Assembly (NCBI GenBank): GCA_022705125.1
Contig: JAKJFB010000055.1
Span: forward strand, 1 to 11,514
Source: Pseudomonadota bacterium
Lineage (GTDB): Bacteria > Pseudomonadota > Gammaproteobacteria > Pseudomonadales > UBA5518
DNA length: 11,514 bases
Direction: 5' to 3'
Shown here: positions 1-6,732 of the stretch, piece after piece
How positions within the stretch are numbered: position 1 is the first letter of the stretch
Layout of the letters: every line of letters starts with the position of its first letter
Notes under the pieces: model-generated
Databases searched by the model: none
Seen by the model: the letters and a program-made list of their open reading frames with translations, nothing else
Told to the model about the DNA's origin: nothing
Translations under genes and position numbers: made by a program

Positions 1-2
1 CG

Positions 3-518
3 CCGCCGCTGTCGGTGCGCGAGCGACCGGCCGCGTGGGCCGCGCTGTTCCTCGCCGGGGTCTACGGCGGATTCGTGCAGGCCGGTGTGGGCTTCGTGCT
101 GATCGCCGCGCTCGCCGGCACGCTGCGCTACGACCTGGTGCGCACCAATGCGTTGAAGATGCTGTGCACCGGTGCGTTCACGCTGATCGCGCTCGTGGTC
201 TTCATCGTCGACGACCTGGTGCTGTGGCTGCCGGGTCTTGTCCTCGGCGTCAGCACGATGTTCGGTGCCGCGCTCGGCGCGCCGGCCCGGATCCCTACCC
301 CCGTGAGTTCATTGGCAACTTGCCCCGATCACGACAACCCCGCCACCGGCACCAGCGCGCCGTGGATCGCGCGCGCGGCATCGCTGCCGAGGAAGCAGAT
401 CACGTTGCCCAAATCCTGCGGGCTGACCCACAGCGAGGGATCGGCGTCGGGCATGTCGGCGCGGTTGCGCGGCGTGTCGATCATGCTCGGCAGCACCGCG
501 TTCACGTTGACGCCGTGA
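3..518 (+). CDS. Truncated TauE/SafE-family membrane transporter (probable pseudogene)
   Basis: The frame is open from the left edge, so the true start lies outside the window; the GTG at 15 is merely the first possible start inside it. From about 36 to 285 the translation is clearly an integral membrane protein: three hydrophobic segments, with a glycine-rich GVYGGFVQAGVGF stretch and a GVSTMFGAALGA stretch typical of the C-terminal half of TauE/SafE (sulfite exporter-like anion transporter) proteins. After GAALGA the family normally continues with a basic residue stretch and one last helix. Here the frame turns at about 285-295 into a hydrophilic, Pro/Ser/Thr/Arg-rich tail that runs antisense through about 190 bases of the next gene before stopping at 518. 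No other frame carries the missing end. I infer a 3' truncation by deletion or rearrangement, so the real gene remnant is roughly 3-290. The transported anion cannot be predicted. Confidence 0.6.
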   Translation, partial: PPLSVRERPAAWAALFLAGVYGGFVQAGVGFVLIAALAGTLRYDLVRTNALKMLCTGAFTLIALVVFIVDDLVLWLPGLVLGVSTMFGAALGAPARIPTPVSSLATCPDHDNPATGTSAPWIARAASLPRKQITLPKSCGLTHSEGSASGMSARLRGVSIMLGSTAFTLTP

Positions 519-1006
519 TGCTTGAGCTCGGCCGAGAGGCTCTCGGTCAGGCGCATCACCACGCTCTTGGCGGCACAGTAGGCGCTCATGTGACCCTGGC
601 CCTTCAGCGCGCCGAGCGCCCCCACGTTCACGATCGCCCCGCGTCCGCGGGCGGCCATGCCGGGCACCGCTGCGCGCACGGCGTTCTGCATCGTGGCCAC
701 GTTGATCTGGTACATCTGCGCCCACTCGCCGTCGGTGACTTCCCAGGTGCGCGGCCCCATCGCGAAACCGCCGGCGAGGTTGAACAACCCGTCCACCGGA
801 CCGATCTGTCCGAAGCACGCGGCAGTCGCGCCGGCATCGCCGAGATCGACGCACAGGCGCAGCGAGCCGTCGGCCGGCGCGTCGGCGGGAAATGCGAGGT
901 CCAGCAGCACCGTGTCGGCGCCGAGCGCGCGGGCGCATTCGCTGACTCCGCGCCCCAGCGCGCCGGCGGCGCCGGTGATCACGATGCGTTTGCCCTTCAG
1001 AGTCAT
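329..1006 (-). CDS. Short-chain dehydrogenase/reductase (SDR), Ser-less active site
   Basis: This 225-residue classical-type SDR is predicted to be a cytoplasmic NAD(P)-dependent alcohol/ketone oxidoreductase. The Rossmann motif TGAAGALG is at residues 11-18, an acidic D36 ends the second strand (favouring NAD over NADP), NLAGG is at 76-80, the tetrad Asn is N102, and the YxxxK pair is Y143/K147. The usual catalytic Ser, 13 residues before the Tyr, is Ala130 and no Ser/Thr is adjacent. The length is slightly short for the family (about 245-260). The ATG at 1006 has a GGAGAG Shine-Dalgarno sequence six bases upstream. It is the last gene of a minus-strand series after the acyl-CoA ligase (64-bp gap), so it probably oxidises or reduces a hydroxy/keto intermediate of the same pathway. 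The family is certain; substrate and direction are not known. Confidence 0.9.
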   Translation of the reverse strand: MTLKGKRIVITGAAGALGRGVSECARALGADTVLLDLAFPADAPADGSLRLCVDLGDAGATAACFGQIGPVDGLFNLAGGFAMGPRTWEVTDGEWAQMYQINVATMQNAVRAAVPGMAARGRGAIVNVGALGALKGQGHMSAYCAAKSVVMRLTESLSAELKHHGVNVNAVLPSMIDTPRNRADMPDADPSLWVSPQDLGNVICFLGSDAARAIHGALVPVAGLS

Positions 1007-1070
1007 GAGATTCTCTCCGGTGGAACCGAGAAACGTGTTTGTTCCGCGCGAATCGCGAGCACGCGAATCG

Positions 1071-2651
1071 TCACACCTTCCGCGCGGCGCCCGCCCAGTA
1101 CGTCGTGCGCAGCGCCTTCTTGTCGGGCTTGCCGATGGGCGTGAGCGGGATCGCGCTCACGAAGTCCAGCGACTTCGGCGCCTGCACCGAGCCCTTGGCG
1201 TCCTTGACCCGCGCCACCAGCTCCTCGCGCAGCGCATCGCCCTGCTCCACGCCCGGCTTCAGCACCACCAGCGCCTTCACGGCCTCGCCCCAGCGCTCGT
1301 CCGGCACGCCGATCACCGCGACCTGCGCCACCGCCGGGTGCGCCGAGATCACGTCCTCGACCTCGCGCGGGAACACGTTGAAACCGCCGGTGACCACCAT
1401 GTCCTTCTTGCGGTCGATGATGTAGAGGAAACCCTCGCTGTCGAAGCGGGCAATATCACCCGTGTGCAGCCAGCCGCCGGCGAAGGCCTCGGCGGTCTGC
1501 TCGGGCAGGTTGTGGTAGCCCTTCATGACCAGCGGGGCGCGCACGCAGAGCTCCCCGGGCTGCCCGGGGGCAACGGGATTGTTGTCGTCGTCGAGCAGCG
1601 CCAGGTGCACCCACGGCGCCGGGCGCCCGCAGGAGGCGAGACGCTCCGGTTTCGACAGGTCGTGCTCGGCCTTCTTCATGTTCGCCAGCGCCATGGGCGC
1701 CTCGGACTGGCCGAAATACTGGTAGAAGACGTGGCCCCACTTCTCGATGCCTTCGCGCAGCCGCGCCGGGCTCATCGCCGAGGCGCCGTAGAAGATCGTC
1801 TCCAGGCTCGACAGATCCGCGGTCGCCGCGCGCGGCGAATCGAGCAGGGTGTAGATCATCACCGGCACCAGCATGGTCGCGGTGATGCGGTGCTGCTCGA
1901 CCATGTCGAAGAAGAGATCCGGCGTGAAGCCGCGCGGCACGTAGAACGCGCCGCCGCGCTGCAGCACCGGGATGAAGAAGGCCGCCGCCGCGTGCGAGAG
2001 CGGCGTGCACATCAGCATGCGCAGTTCCTCGGGGAACTCCCACTCGGCCATCTGCAGCATCGTCAGGTAGGCGCCGCCACGGGCGGTCGACATCACGCCC
2101 TTGGGCTTGCCGGTGGTGCCGCCGGTGTAGTTGATCGAGCTCACGTCGTCGGGGCGGATGTCGGGCGCCAGGAGCGGCGCGGCGCTGAATTGCGCGGCGA
2201 GCGCAAGGTAGTCCACGCCGACCGTGCTGGGACCGAAAGCCAGCAGGTTCTTCAACCCGGGCAGGCGTGCCTTGAGCTCGGCGGCGCGCTGATCGAAGGC
2301 GGACGGATCGTAGACCAGCGTCTCGATCCCCGCGTCCTCCAGCACGTAGGCGTGATCGTCGAGCGATCCCAGCGGATGCAGCGGCGTGCCGCAGCAGCCC
2401 GTGACCTGCATCGCGGCCAGGTTGGTCAGCACCTCGGGGCGGTTGCCGGAGAGGATCGCCACCCGCGATCCAACGCCGAGGCCCATCGCCTTCAGCGCCT
2501 GGTGCATGCGGCTGGCGGTCGCGCGCACCTCGGCATAACTCAGCACGGCATCGCCGATGAACAGGCAAGGCCGCTCGTCGTAGCGGTTCAGCCCGTCGAT
2601 CAGCATGTGCACCATCAGCGGGGGTTCGTGGATGCGGTCGTGGTTCATCAT
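1071..2651 (-). CDS. AMP-forming acyl-CoA synthetase (FadD-like ligase)
   Basis: A 526-residue ANL-superfamily adenylate-forming ligase, predicted to activate a carboxylic acid with ATP and CoA to an acyl-CoA. The motifs are intact: the P-loop YTGGTTGKPKG at 175-185, YFGQSEAP at 312-319, TGD with D399, the hinge DRKKD at 413-417, GGFNVFPREVED at 422-433, and the C-terminal GKPDKKALR with the presumed catalytic Lys508. I chose the ATG at 2651 because AAGGA lies five bases upstream. A GTG at 2669 would add six residues but has no comparable ribosome site, and the adjacent ATG at 2648 is also possible. It sits between an acyl-CoA dehydrogenase and an SDR on the same strand, which fits a CoA-dependent degradation route. 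The acid (fatty, steroid side-chain, terpenoid or aromatic) cannot be told from motifs. Confidence 0.93.
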   Translation of the reverse strand: MMNHDRIHEPPLMVHMLIDGLNRYDERPCLFIGDAVLSYAEVRATASRMHQALKAMGLGVGSRVAILSGNRPEVLTNLAAMQVTGCCGTPLHPLGSLDDHAYVLEDAGIETLVYDPSAFDQRAAELKARLPGLKNLLAFGPSTVGVDYLALAAQFSAAPLLAPDIRPDDVSSINYTGGTTGKPKGVMSTARGGAYLTMLQMAEWEFPEELRMLMCTPLSHAAAAFFIPVLQRGGAFYVPRGFTPDLFFDMVEQHRITATMLVPVMIYTLLDSPRAATADLSSLETIFYGASAMSPARLREGIEKWGHVFYQYFGQSEAPMALANMKKAEHDLSKPERLASCGRPAPWVHLALLDDDNNPVAPGQPGELCVRAPLVMKGYHNLPEQTAEAFAGGWLHTGDIARFDSEGFLYIIDRKKDMVVTGGFNVFPREVEDVISAHPAVAQVAVIGVPDERWGEAVKALVVLKPGVEQGDALREELVARVKDAKGSVQAPKSLDFVSAIPLTPIGKPDKKALRTTYWAGAARKV

Positions 2652-2677
2652 GCAATTCCTTGGTGGCACAGCCGCGA

Positions 2678-2683
2678 ATCATA
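2678..2683 (-). promoter_or_regulatory. Candidate -10 box for the acyl-CoA ligase
   Basis: On the minus strand these bases read TATGAT, five of six matches to the sigma-70 -10 consensus, and would start a transcript about 20 bases before the ligase ATG. No good -35 hexamer is found 16-18 bases further upstream, so this may be weak, activator-dependent or fortuitous. It would give the ligase and the following SDR their own start apart from the acyl-CoA dehydrogenase 178 bases upstream. Confidence 0.3.
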
Positions 2684-2750
2684 GCGTCCCGCGTCGCCGC
2701 GTACATGACGATCGTGCAAGGGAACCGGGGCCGGGGAAGGTTTCAGCGGT

Positions 2751-2766
2751 CGTCGCGATAGCGACG
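2751..2766. other. Short hairpin in the dehydrogenase-ligase spacer
   Basis: A perfect 6-bp inverted repeat, CGTCGC-gata-GCGACG, lies in the 178-bp gap between the acyl-CoA dehydrogenase stop and the ligase start. There is no T-run on either side, so it is not a canonical terminator. It could be an RNA processing/stability element or chance in GC-rich DNA. Confidence 0.3.
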
Positions 2767-2793
2767 CTCTGCGAGCAAGGCGGCGGACACGCT

Positions 2794-2823
2794 CGCGGGC
2801 ATGGCACTAGCCGCGGGCATGGC
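2794..2823. repeat. 12-bp direct repeat plus hairpin after the acyl-CoA dehydrogenase stop
   Basis: The 12-mer CGCGGGCATGGC occurs at 2794-2805 and again at 2812-2823, separated by ACTAGC. The second copy also forms half of a perfect hairpin, GCGGGC-atg-GCCCGC, at 2813-2827, only three bases beyond the dehydrogenase stop codon. No T-tract follows on the minus strand. It may slow polymerase or protect the 3' end of the message, or mark a small duplication. Confidence 0.4.
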
Positions 2824-2829
2824 CCGCTC

Positions 2830-3978
2830 CTACTTCAATACGTCGCGGCTGATCAGCTCCTTCATGATCTCGGAGGTGCCGCCGTAGATGCGCTGCACGC
2901 GCGAATCGGCATAGAAGCGCGAGATCGGGTATTCGCGCATGTAACCGTAGCCGCCGAAGAGCTGCAGGCAGCCATCGACGACCTGGTCCTCCAGTTCCGT
3001 GCAGCTCAGCTTGGCGACGCTGGCGGTCGCCGAGTCGAGCTCGTGGCGCATCAGGCTGGCGATGCAGCTGTCGAGGAAACGCTCGTGCACCGTGATCGCG
3101 GCGGCCATCTCGGCCAGACGATAACGCGTGTTCTGCTGCGCGGCGAGCGGCTGGCCGAAGGCGTGGCGCTCCTTGACGTAGGCGACCGTGATGTCGAGCG
3201 CACCGCGCGCGTGTGCGACCGCGCCGATCGAGAGCCCCAGCCGCTCGCGCGGCAGTTCGTTCATCAGCACCGCGAAGCCGCGGTTCAGTCCGCCCAGCAG
3301 CGCCTGCGGACCGACGCGCACATCGCTGTAGAAGAGTTCCGAGGTGTCCGCGGCGTGCAGCCCGAGCTTTTCCAGGTTTCGCCCGCGCGCGAAACCCGGC
3401 GCGTCGGCATCGACCAGCAGCAGCGATATCCCCTTCGAGCCCGGCGCCGAGAGATCGGTCTTCGCCGCGGTGATCACGAGATCCGCGTGCTGGCCGTTGG
3501 TGATGAAAGTCTTGGCGCCGTTGATCTTCCAGCCCTCGCCATCGGGCTGCGCGCTGGCGCGGATCGATTGCAGGTCCGATCCCGCCCCGGGTTCGGTCAT
3601 CGCGATGGCGCCCACGCAATCGCCGCAGACCATCTTCGGGAGGTAGCGCTGCTTCTGCTCCTCGGTGCCGGCATTGAGCACGTAGTGCGCGCAGATGTCG
3701 CTGTGCACCGTGATGTTGCAGGCGAGCGCGAGGAAGCCCGCGCGCGCGATCTCCTGCTGCACCACCACCGAGAAGCGGAAATCGGCACCGACGCCACCGT
3801 ACTCCAGCGGGATGTCGGTGCCGAGCATGCCGGCAGCACCGAGTTCGCGCCAGGTTTCGCGCGGGATGATGCCGGCGCTCTCCCATTCCTCGTAAAACGG
3901 CGCCACGCGCTCCTTCACGAAGCGGCGCACGCTGTCGCGAAACAGGGCCAGCTCCGTATCCTGTTCGCTCGCGCTCAT
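2830..3978 (-). CDS. Acyl-CoA dehydrogenase (long-chain/isovaleryl-type active site)
   Basis: A 382-residue, full-length flavoprotein of the acyl-CoA dehydrogenase family, predicted to introduce an alpha,beta double bond into an acyl-CoA and pass electrons to electron-transfer flavoprotein. AMTEPGAGSDL at 126-136 is the first family signature, and FGGYGYMREYPISRFYAD at 341-358 is the second. The usual C-terminal catalytic Glu of medium-chain enzymes (YEGT) is replaced by glycine in IYGGTSEIMKE (364-374). Instead Glu245, in the RERL stretch at 244-247, occupies the place used by long-chain and isovaleryl-CoA dehydrogenases. The ATG at 3978 is preceded by GGAGG seven bases upstream. It is the first gene of the minus-strand series leading to the ligase and SDR and is divergent from the FAD enzyme. 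The catalytic class is well supported; the substrate is unknown. Confidence 0.95.
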   Translation of the reverse strand: MSASEQDTELALFRDSVRRFVKERVAPFYEEWESAGIIPRETWRELGAAGMLGTDIPLEYGGVGADFRFSVVVQQEIARAGFLALACNITVHSDICAHYVLNAGTEEQKQRYLPKMVCGDCVGAIAMTEPGAGSDLQSIRASAQPDGEGWKINGAKTFITNGQHADLVITAAKTDLSAPGSKGISLLLVDADAPGFARGRNLEKLGLHAADTSELFYSDVRVGPQALLGGLNRGFAVLMNELPRERLGLSIGAVAHARGALDITVAYVKERHAFGQPLAAQQNTRYRLAEMAAAITVHERFLDSCIASLMRHELDSATASVAKLSCTELEDQVVDGCLQLFGGYGYMREYPISRFYADSRVQRIYGGTSEIMKELISRDVLK

Positions 3979-4241
3979 CGTGAATCCTCCGCCGGGAAAG
4001 GGCGCGAGCTTAGCATCAGCGCCCCGGTGCGGGCCAGCCGGGCATTCATCGCAACACCTGTCGTCACTGCCTCCGCCGCGGCGCTGGCGGCAAATGCCGC
4101 CGACGCACTAAACGCGACGATTCCCCGCCGCAGCACGCAGTAAAGTCCTGGTAATTCCCAGCAGCCGCACGCGTGGCGTAGACTCCGCGCGCGCCCGCCG
4201 GGCGGGTACTGTCCACGATCACGAATTGCCAGGGTGAATGC
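3979..4241. promoter_or_regulatory. Divergent control region between acyl-CoA dehydrogenase and FAD oxidoreductase
   Basis: A 263-bp spacer separates two genes transcribed away from each other. Three dyads stand out: GGCGGCA-aa-TGCCGCC at 4086-4101 (perfect 7-bp arms), CTGGTAATTCCCAG at 4148-4161 (six of seven pairs match) and CCCGCC-g-GGCGGG at 4194-4206. A weak plus-strand promoter may use TTCCCA (4155-4160) and TAGACT (4179-4184), which would put the 4148-4161 dyad over the -35 box. No regulator gene lies within the window, so any binding protein is unknown. Confidence 0.45.
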
Positions 4242-5741
4242 ATGAATGTACCGGTAGACAAGAGCAGCCCCTCGCGCCCGCGCCGCCTCGCCGACGTCGG
4301 GCGCTGGGACATGGAAACCGATGTCGCGATCATCGGCTTCGGCGGCTCCGGAGCCGCGGCGGCCATCGAGGCCAGCGACCAGGGCGCGGCGGTGACGATC
4401 TTCGACCTCGCCAGCGCCAGCGGCGGCTCGACCGCTCTGTCCAGCGCCGAGATCTACATGGGCGGCAACGGCGGCACGCGCGTGCAGCGCGCCTGCGGGC
4501 TGGAGGACTCGACCGAGGACATGTACCAGTACCTGATGGCCGCCAACGGTCCGCTGGCCGATCCGGACAAGGTGCGCGCCTACTGCGAGGGGAGCCTCGA
4601 TCATTTCAACTGGCTGGTCGGCCTCGGCGTGCCGTACAAGGACACGCTTTACAACCAGCGCGCCATCATGGCGCTCACCGATGACTGCCTGCTCTATACC
4701 GGCAGCGAGAAGGCATGGCCTTACAACCGGGTCGCCAAGCCCTGCCCGCGCGGCCACAACCTGCAGGTCGAGGGCGACAACGGCGGCCCGCTGTTCATGA
4801 AGATCATGACGGAGAACGTCGAGAAACGCGGCGTGAAGGTCGTCTTTGAAGCGCGCGCGCTGACGTTGATCGTTGACGACGAGCGCCGCGTGCACGGCGT
4901 GGTGGTGCGCATCGACCAGCAGGAACGCTGCGTGCGCGCCCGGCGCGGCGTGATCCTCTGCGCCGGCGGCTTCGCGATGAACCAGGAGATGCTGCGCAAG
5001 TACTCGCCGCTGCTGCTCGCGGCCAGCGAGCCGATAGGCAACCCGGGCGACACGGGATCGGGCATCCAGATGGGCATGGCGGTCGGTGCGGCCGCGATCA
5101 ACATGCACGAGGGCTTCGTGAGCCTGCCGTATTACCCGCCGTCGTCGCTGACCTGGGGCATCCTGGTCAACGCCCAGGGCCAGCGCTTCGTGAACGAGGA
5201 CTGCTACCACGGGCGCGTGGGCTACTACTGCCTGCAGCAGCCGGACCGGCGCGTGTACCTGATCGCGAACGTCGAGGATTTCGGCGACTACGAGAAGACC
5301 AGCTATCTCGGCGCCAAGTTCGTGGCGACCGCGGAGGAATCCGTGGCGGAGCTCGAGAGCGAGCTGCAACTGCCCGAGGGCACGCTGCAGAACACGATCG
5401 AGGTGTTCAACCGCAATGCGGCCGAGGGCGTGGATCCCCTGTTCCACAAGACCGCGGAGTGGCTGAAGCCCCTGGAACTGCCGCTGGCCGCGCTCGATTG
5501 CACGCCGGGCCACGGTGCCTTCTACCCCTTCTTCACGCTGGGTGGCCTGGATACCCTGCCGAGCGGCGAGGTACTCACCGCCGAGCGCACCGTGATCCAG
5601 GGCCTGTACGCGGCCGGGCGCACCGCATGCGGCGTGCCGCGCACCGCAAGCGGCTACGCCAGTGGCATCTCGGTGGGCGATGCGACCTTCTCCGGCCGCA
5701 TGGCCGGACGCGCCGCGGCGATGGCGGGCGCGCACGACTGA
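4242..5741 (+). CDS. FAD-dependent oxidoreductase, 3-ketosteroid dehydrogenase/fumarate reductase type
   Basis: A 499-residue FAD_binding_2-family enzyme. After a hydrophilic lead of about 25 residues comes the dinucleotide-binding fold: VAIIGFGGSGAAAAIEA at 28-44, then SASGGSTALSSAEIYMGG at 58-75. A second FAD contact is GVILCAGGF at 236-244. The substrate/cap region includes GILVNAQGQRFVNED (306-320), and the C-terminal flavin-capping stretch GLYAAGRTACGVPRTASGYASG (454-475) is typical of the family. No signal peptide or heme motif is present, so it is a soluble cytoplasmic enzyme, unlike flavocytochrome c. Relatives introduce or reduce C=C bonds in ketosteroids, fumarate or urocanate. The acyl-CoA genes next door favour a degradative dehydrogenation, but that is inference. 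The ATG at 4242 has only an AGGGTG sequence about 6 bases upstream as a ribosome site. The gene ends just before a strong hairpin. Confidence 0.85.
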   Translation: MNVPVDKSSPSRPRRLADVGRWDMETDVAIIGFGGSGAAAAIEASDQGAAVTIFDLASASGGSTALSSAEIYMGGNGGTRVQRACGLEDSTEDMYQYLMAANGPLADPDKVRAYCEGSLDHFNWLVGLGVPYKDTLYNQRAIMALTDDCLLYTGSEKAWPYNRVAKPCPRGHNLQVEGDNGGPLFMKIMTENVEKRGVKVVFEARALTLIVDDERRVHGVVVRIDQQERCVRARRGVILCAGGFAMNQEMLRKYSPLLLAASEPIGNPGDTGSGIQMGMAVGAAAINMHEGFVSLPYYPPSSLTWGILVNAQGQRFVNEDCYHGRVGYYCLQQPDRRVYLIANVEDFGDYEKTSYLGAKFVATAEESVAELESELQLPEGTLQNTIEVFNRNAAEGVDPLFHKTAEWLKPLELPLAALDCTPGHGAFYPFFTLGGLDTLPSGEVLTAERTVIQGLYAAGRTACGVPRTASGYASGISVGDATFSGRMAGRAAAMAGAHD

Positions 5742-5745
5742 GGCA

Positions 5746-5780
5746 GCGCTCGGGGCGGCGCGACAGGCCGCCCCGAGCGC
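5746..5780. terminator. Bidirectional hairpin between convergent genes
   Basis: A perfect 14-bp inverted repeat has its left arm at 5746-5759 (GCGCTCGGGGCGGC), its right arm at 5767-5780, and a 7-base loop. It starts four bases after the FAD-enzyme stop and ends six bases before the stop of the convergent SDR, so it fills the whole 45-bp gap. There is no T-run on either side, but the position and stem strength argue for transcript-end formation or stabilisation in both directions. Confidence 0.7.
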
Positions 5781-5786
5781 CCGGCG

Positions 5787-6563
5787 TCATTGCTCGAACT
5801 TCAGCACGGTCTTCCACCACAGCCGCGGCGCGAGCGCGTGCCACAGGTCGAGCAGCTTGGCCTCGCCGGGATAGATGGCCTTCCTGCCCTTCTCGAGCCC
5901 CTGCTCGATCTGCTCCACGATCTTGGCCGGGTCCCCCAGGCGCCCGGACTTCTTCGCCTCGCGCAGCGCCTTGGCCGGATCGGTGTCCAGCGACTGCTGG
6001 ATCAATGGCGTGTTAACCGCCGGCGGCATCACCACCGCGATACGCAGCGCCGTGTGCCCCAGTTCATTGGCCAGCGTCTCGCCGAACACGTTCACGGCGG
6101 CCTTGGAGGCCGCATAGGCGCCGAGCTTTGGCGTCAGCGCAGTCGCGGACACGGATCCGAACAGGATCACGTCGCCGCGATTGCGCGCAACCATGCCCGG
6201 CACCACAGCGCGGATCATGTGCAGCGTGCCGAAGTAATTCACCTCCATCAGCCGCCGCGCCACCTCCAGGGTCGTGTCGATAGCCGCGTGACTCGGCATG
6301 ATGCCGGCGGCATGGGTCAGGCGGTCGATCGGCCCGAGTTCGCGCTCGACGTCCGCGACGCGCGCCTGCACCTCCTCCCAGTCGGCCACGTTGCAGCGCC
6401 ACGCGCGGATGTTCGGCGATTGTGCCGCGGTTTCCGCGAGCGCGGCCTCGTTCATGTCGAAAATCGCGACCTGTGCGCCGGCCGCCGCGAGTCGCAGCGC
6501 CGAGACCTTGCCCATGCCGCTGGCGCCGCCGGTGACCAGTGCTACCTTGCCGTGGAAAGCCAT
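5787..6563 (-). CDS. Short-chain dehydrogenase/reductase (classical SDR)
   Basis: A 258-residue SDR with a complete active site: TGGASGMG at 11-18, D36 (NAD-favouring), HAAG at 84-87, N109, S137 and YAASK with Y150/K154. The start is the ATG at 6563, which has AGGAG seven bases upstream and begins directly at the family's N-terminus. The open frame extends 37 codons further upstream, but that stretch is not SDR-like. A C-terminal extension (about 215-258) contains basic and aromatic residues, including LLDLWHALAPRLWWKTVLKF, which could form an amphipathic membrane-touching helix. It is convergent with the FAD enzyme, from which a hairpin separates it, and divergent from the phosphatase. It may act on the same hydroxy/keto intermediates as the left-hand cluster, but it is a separate transcription unit. 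Confidence 0.92.
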   Translation of the reverse strand: MAFHGKVALVTGGASGMGKVSALRLAAAGAQVAIFDMNEAALAETAAQSPNIRAWRCNVADWEEVQARVADVERELGPIDRLTHAAGIMPSHAAIDTTLEVARRLMEVNYFGTLHMIRAVVPGMVARNRGDVILFGSVSATALTPKLGAYAASKAAVNVFGETLANELGHTALRIAVVMPPAVNTPLIQQSLDTDPAKALREAKKSGRLGDPAKIVEQIEQGLEKGRKAIYPGEAKLLDLWHALAPRLWWKTVLKFEQ

Positions 6564-6732
6564 CGGGATTCTCCTGTGAGTGGCCAAGCAAAGCGTCGAG
6601 TGTAGCGAGTCACACGACAAGGCCGCGCCGCGGCCAGATGACGATTTGTTTAGGCCACGTCCGATCGGGGCCACGGCGAACGCCCACGGGCACTAGAATG
6701 TCGGCCTGTCGTCCCCGGGTGCTTTCCCCTGT
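6564..6732. promoter_or_regulatory. Divergent promoter region between SDR and phosphatase
   Basis: The 169-bp spacer carries a candidate -10 on each strand. TAGAAT at 6694-6699 (+) would start a transcript about 27 bases before the phosphatase ATG, and TACACT on the minus strand (bases 6604-6599) would start one about 28 bases before the SDR ATG. Neither has a good -35 hexamer at normal spacing. A perfect 15-bp dyad, GGCCGCG-c-CGCGGCC, at 6621-6635 lies between them and could be an operator. The phosphatase start at 6733 has no purine-rich Shine-Dalgarno sequence. Confidence 0.4.

Noticed and set aside
657..2684. Long open frame on the plus strand opposite the acyl-CoA ligase
   Set aside because: Its translation is Arg/His/Ala-rich with no family motif. 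It is the antisense shadow of a gene with clear ANL motifs, a common effect in GC-rich DNA.
3975..5735. Long minus-strand frame opposite the FAD oxidoreductase
   Set aside because: Low-complexity Arg/His/Ala composition and no recognisable domain; the plus strand carries a full flavoenzyme.
6564..6674. Upstream extension of the second SDR (37 codons)
   Set aside because: The extension is not SDR-like, and the ATG at 6563 has a proper AGGAG site and the expected family N-terminus.
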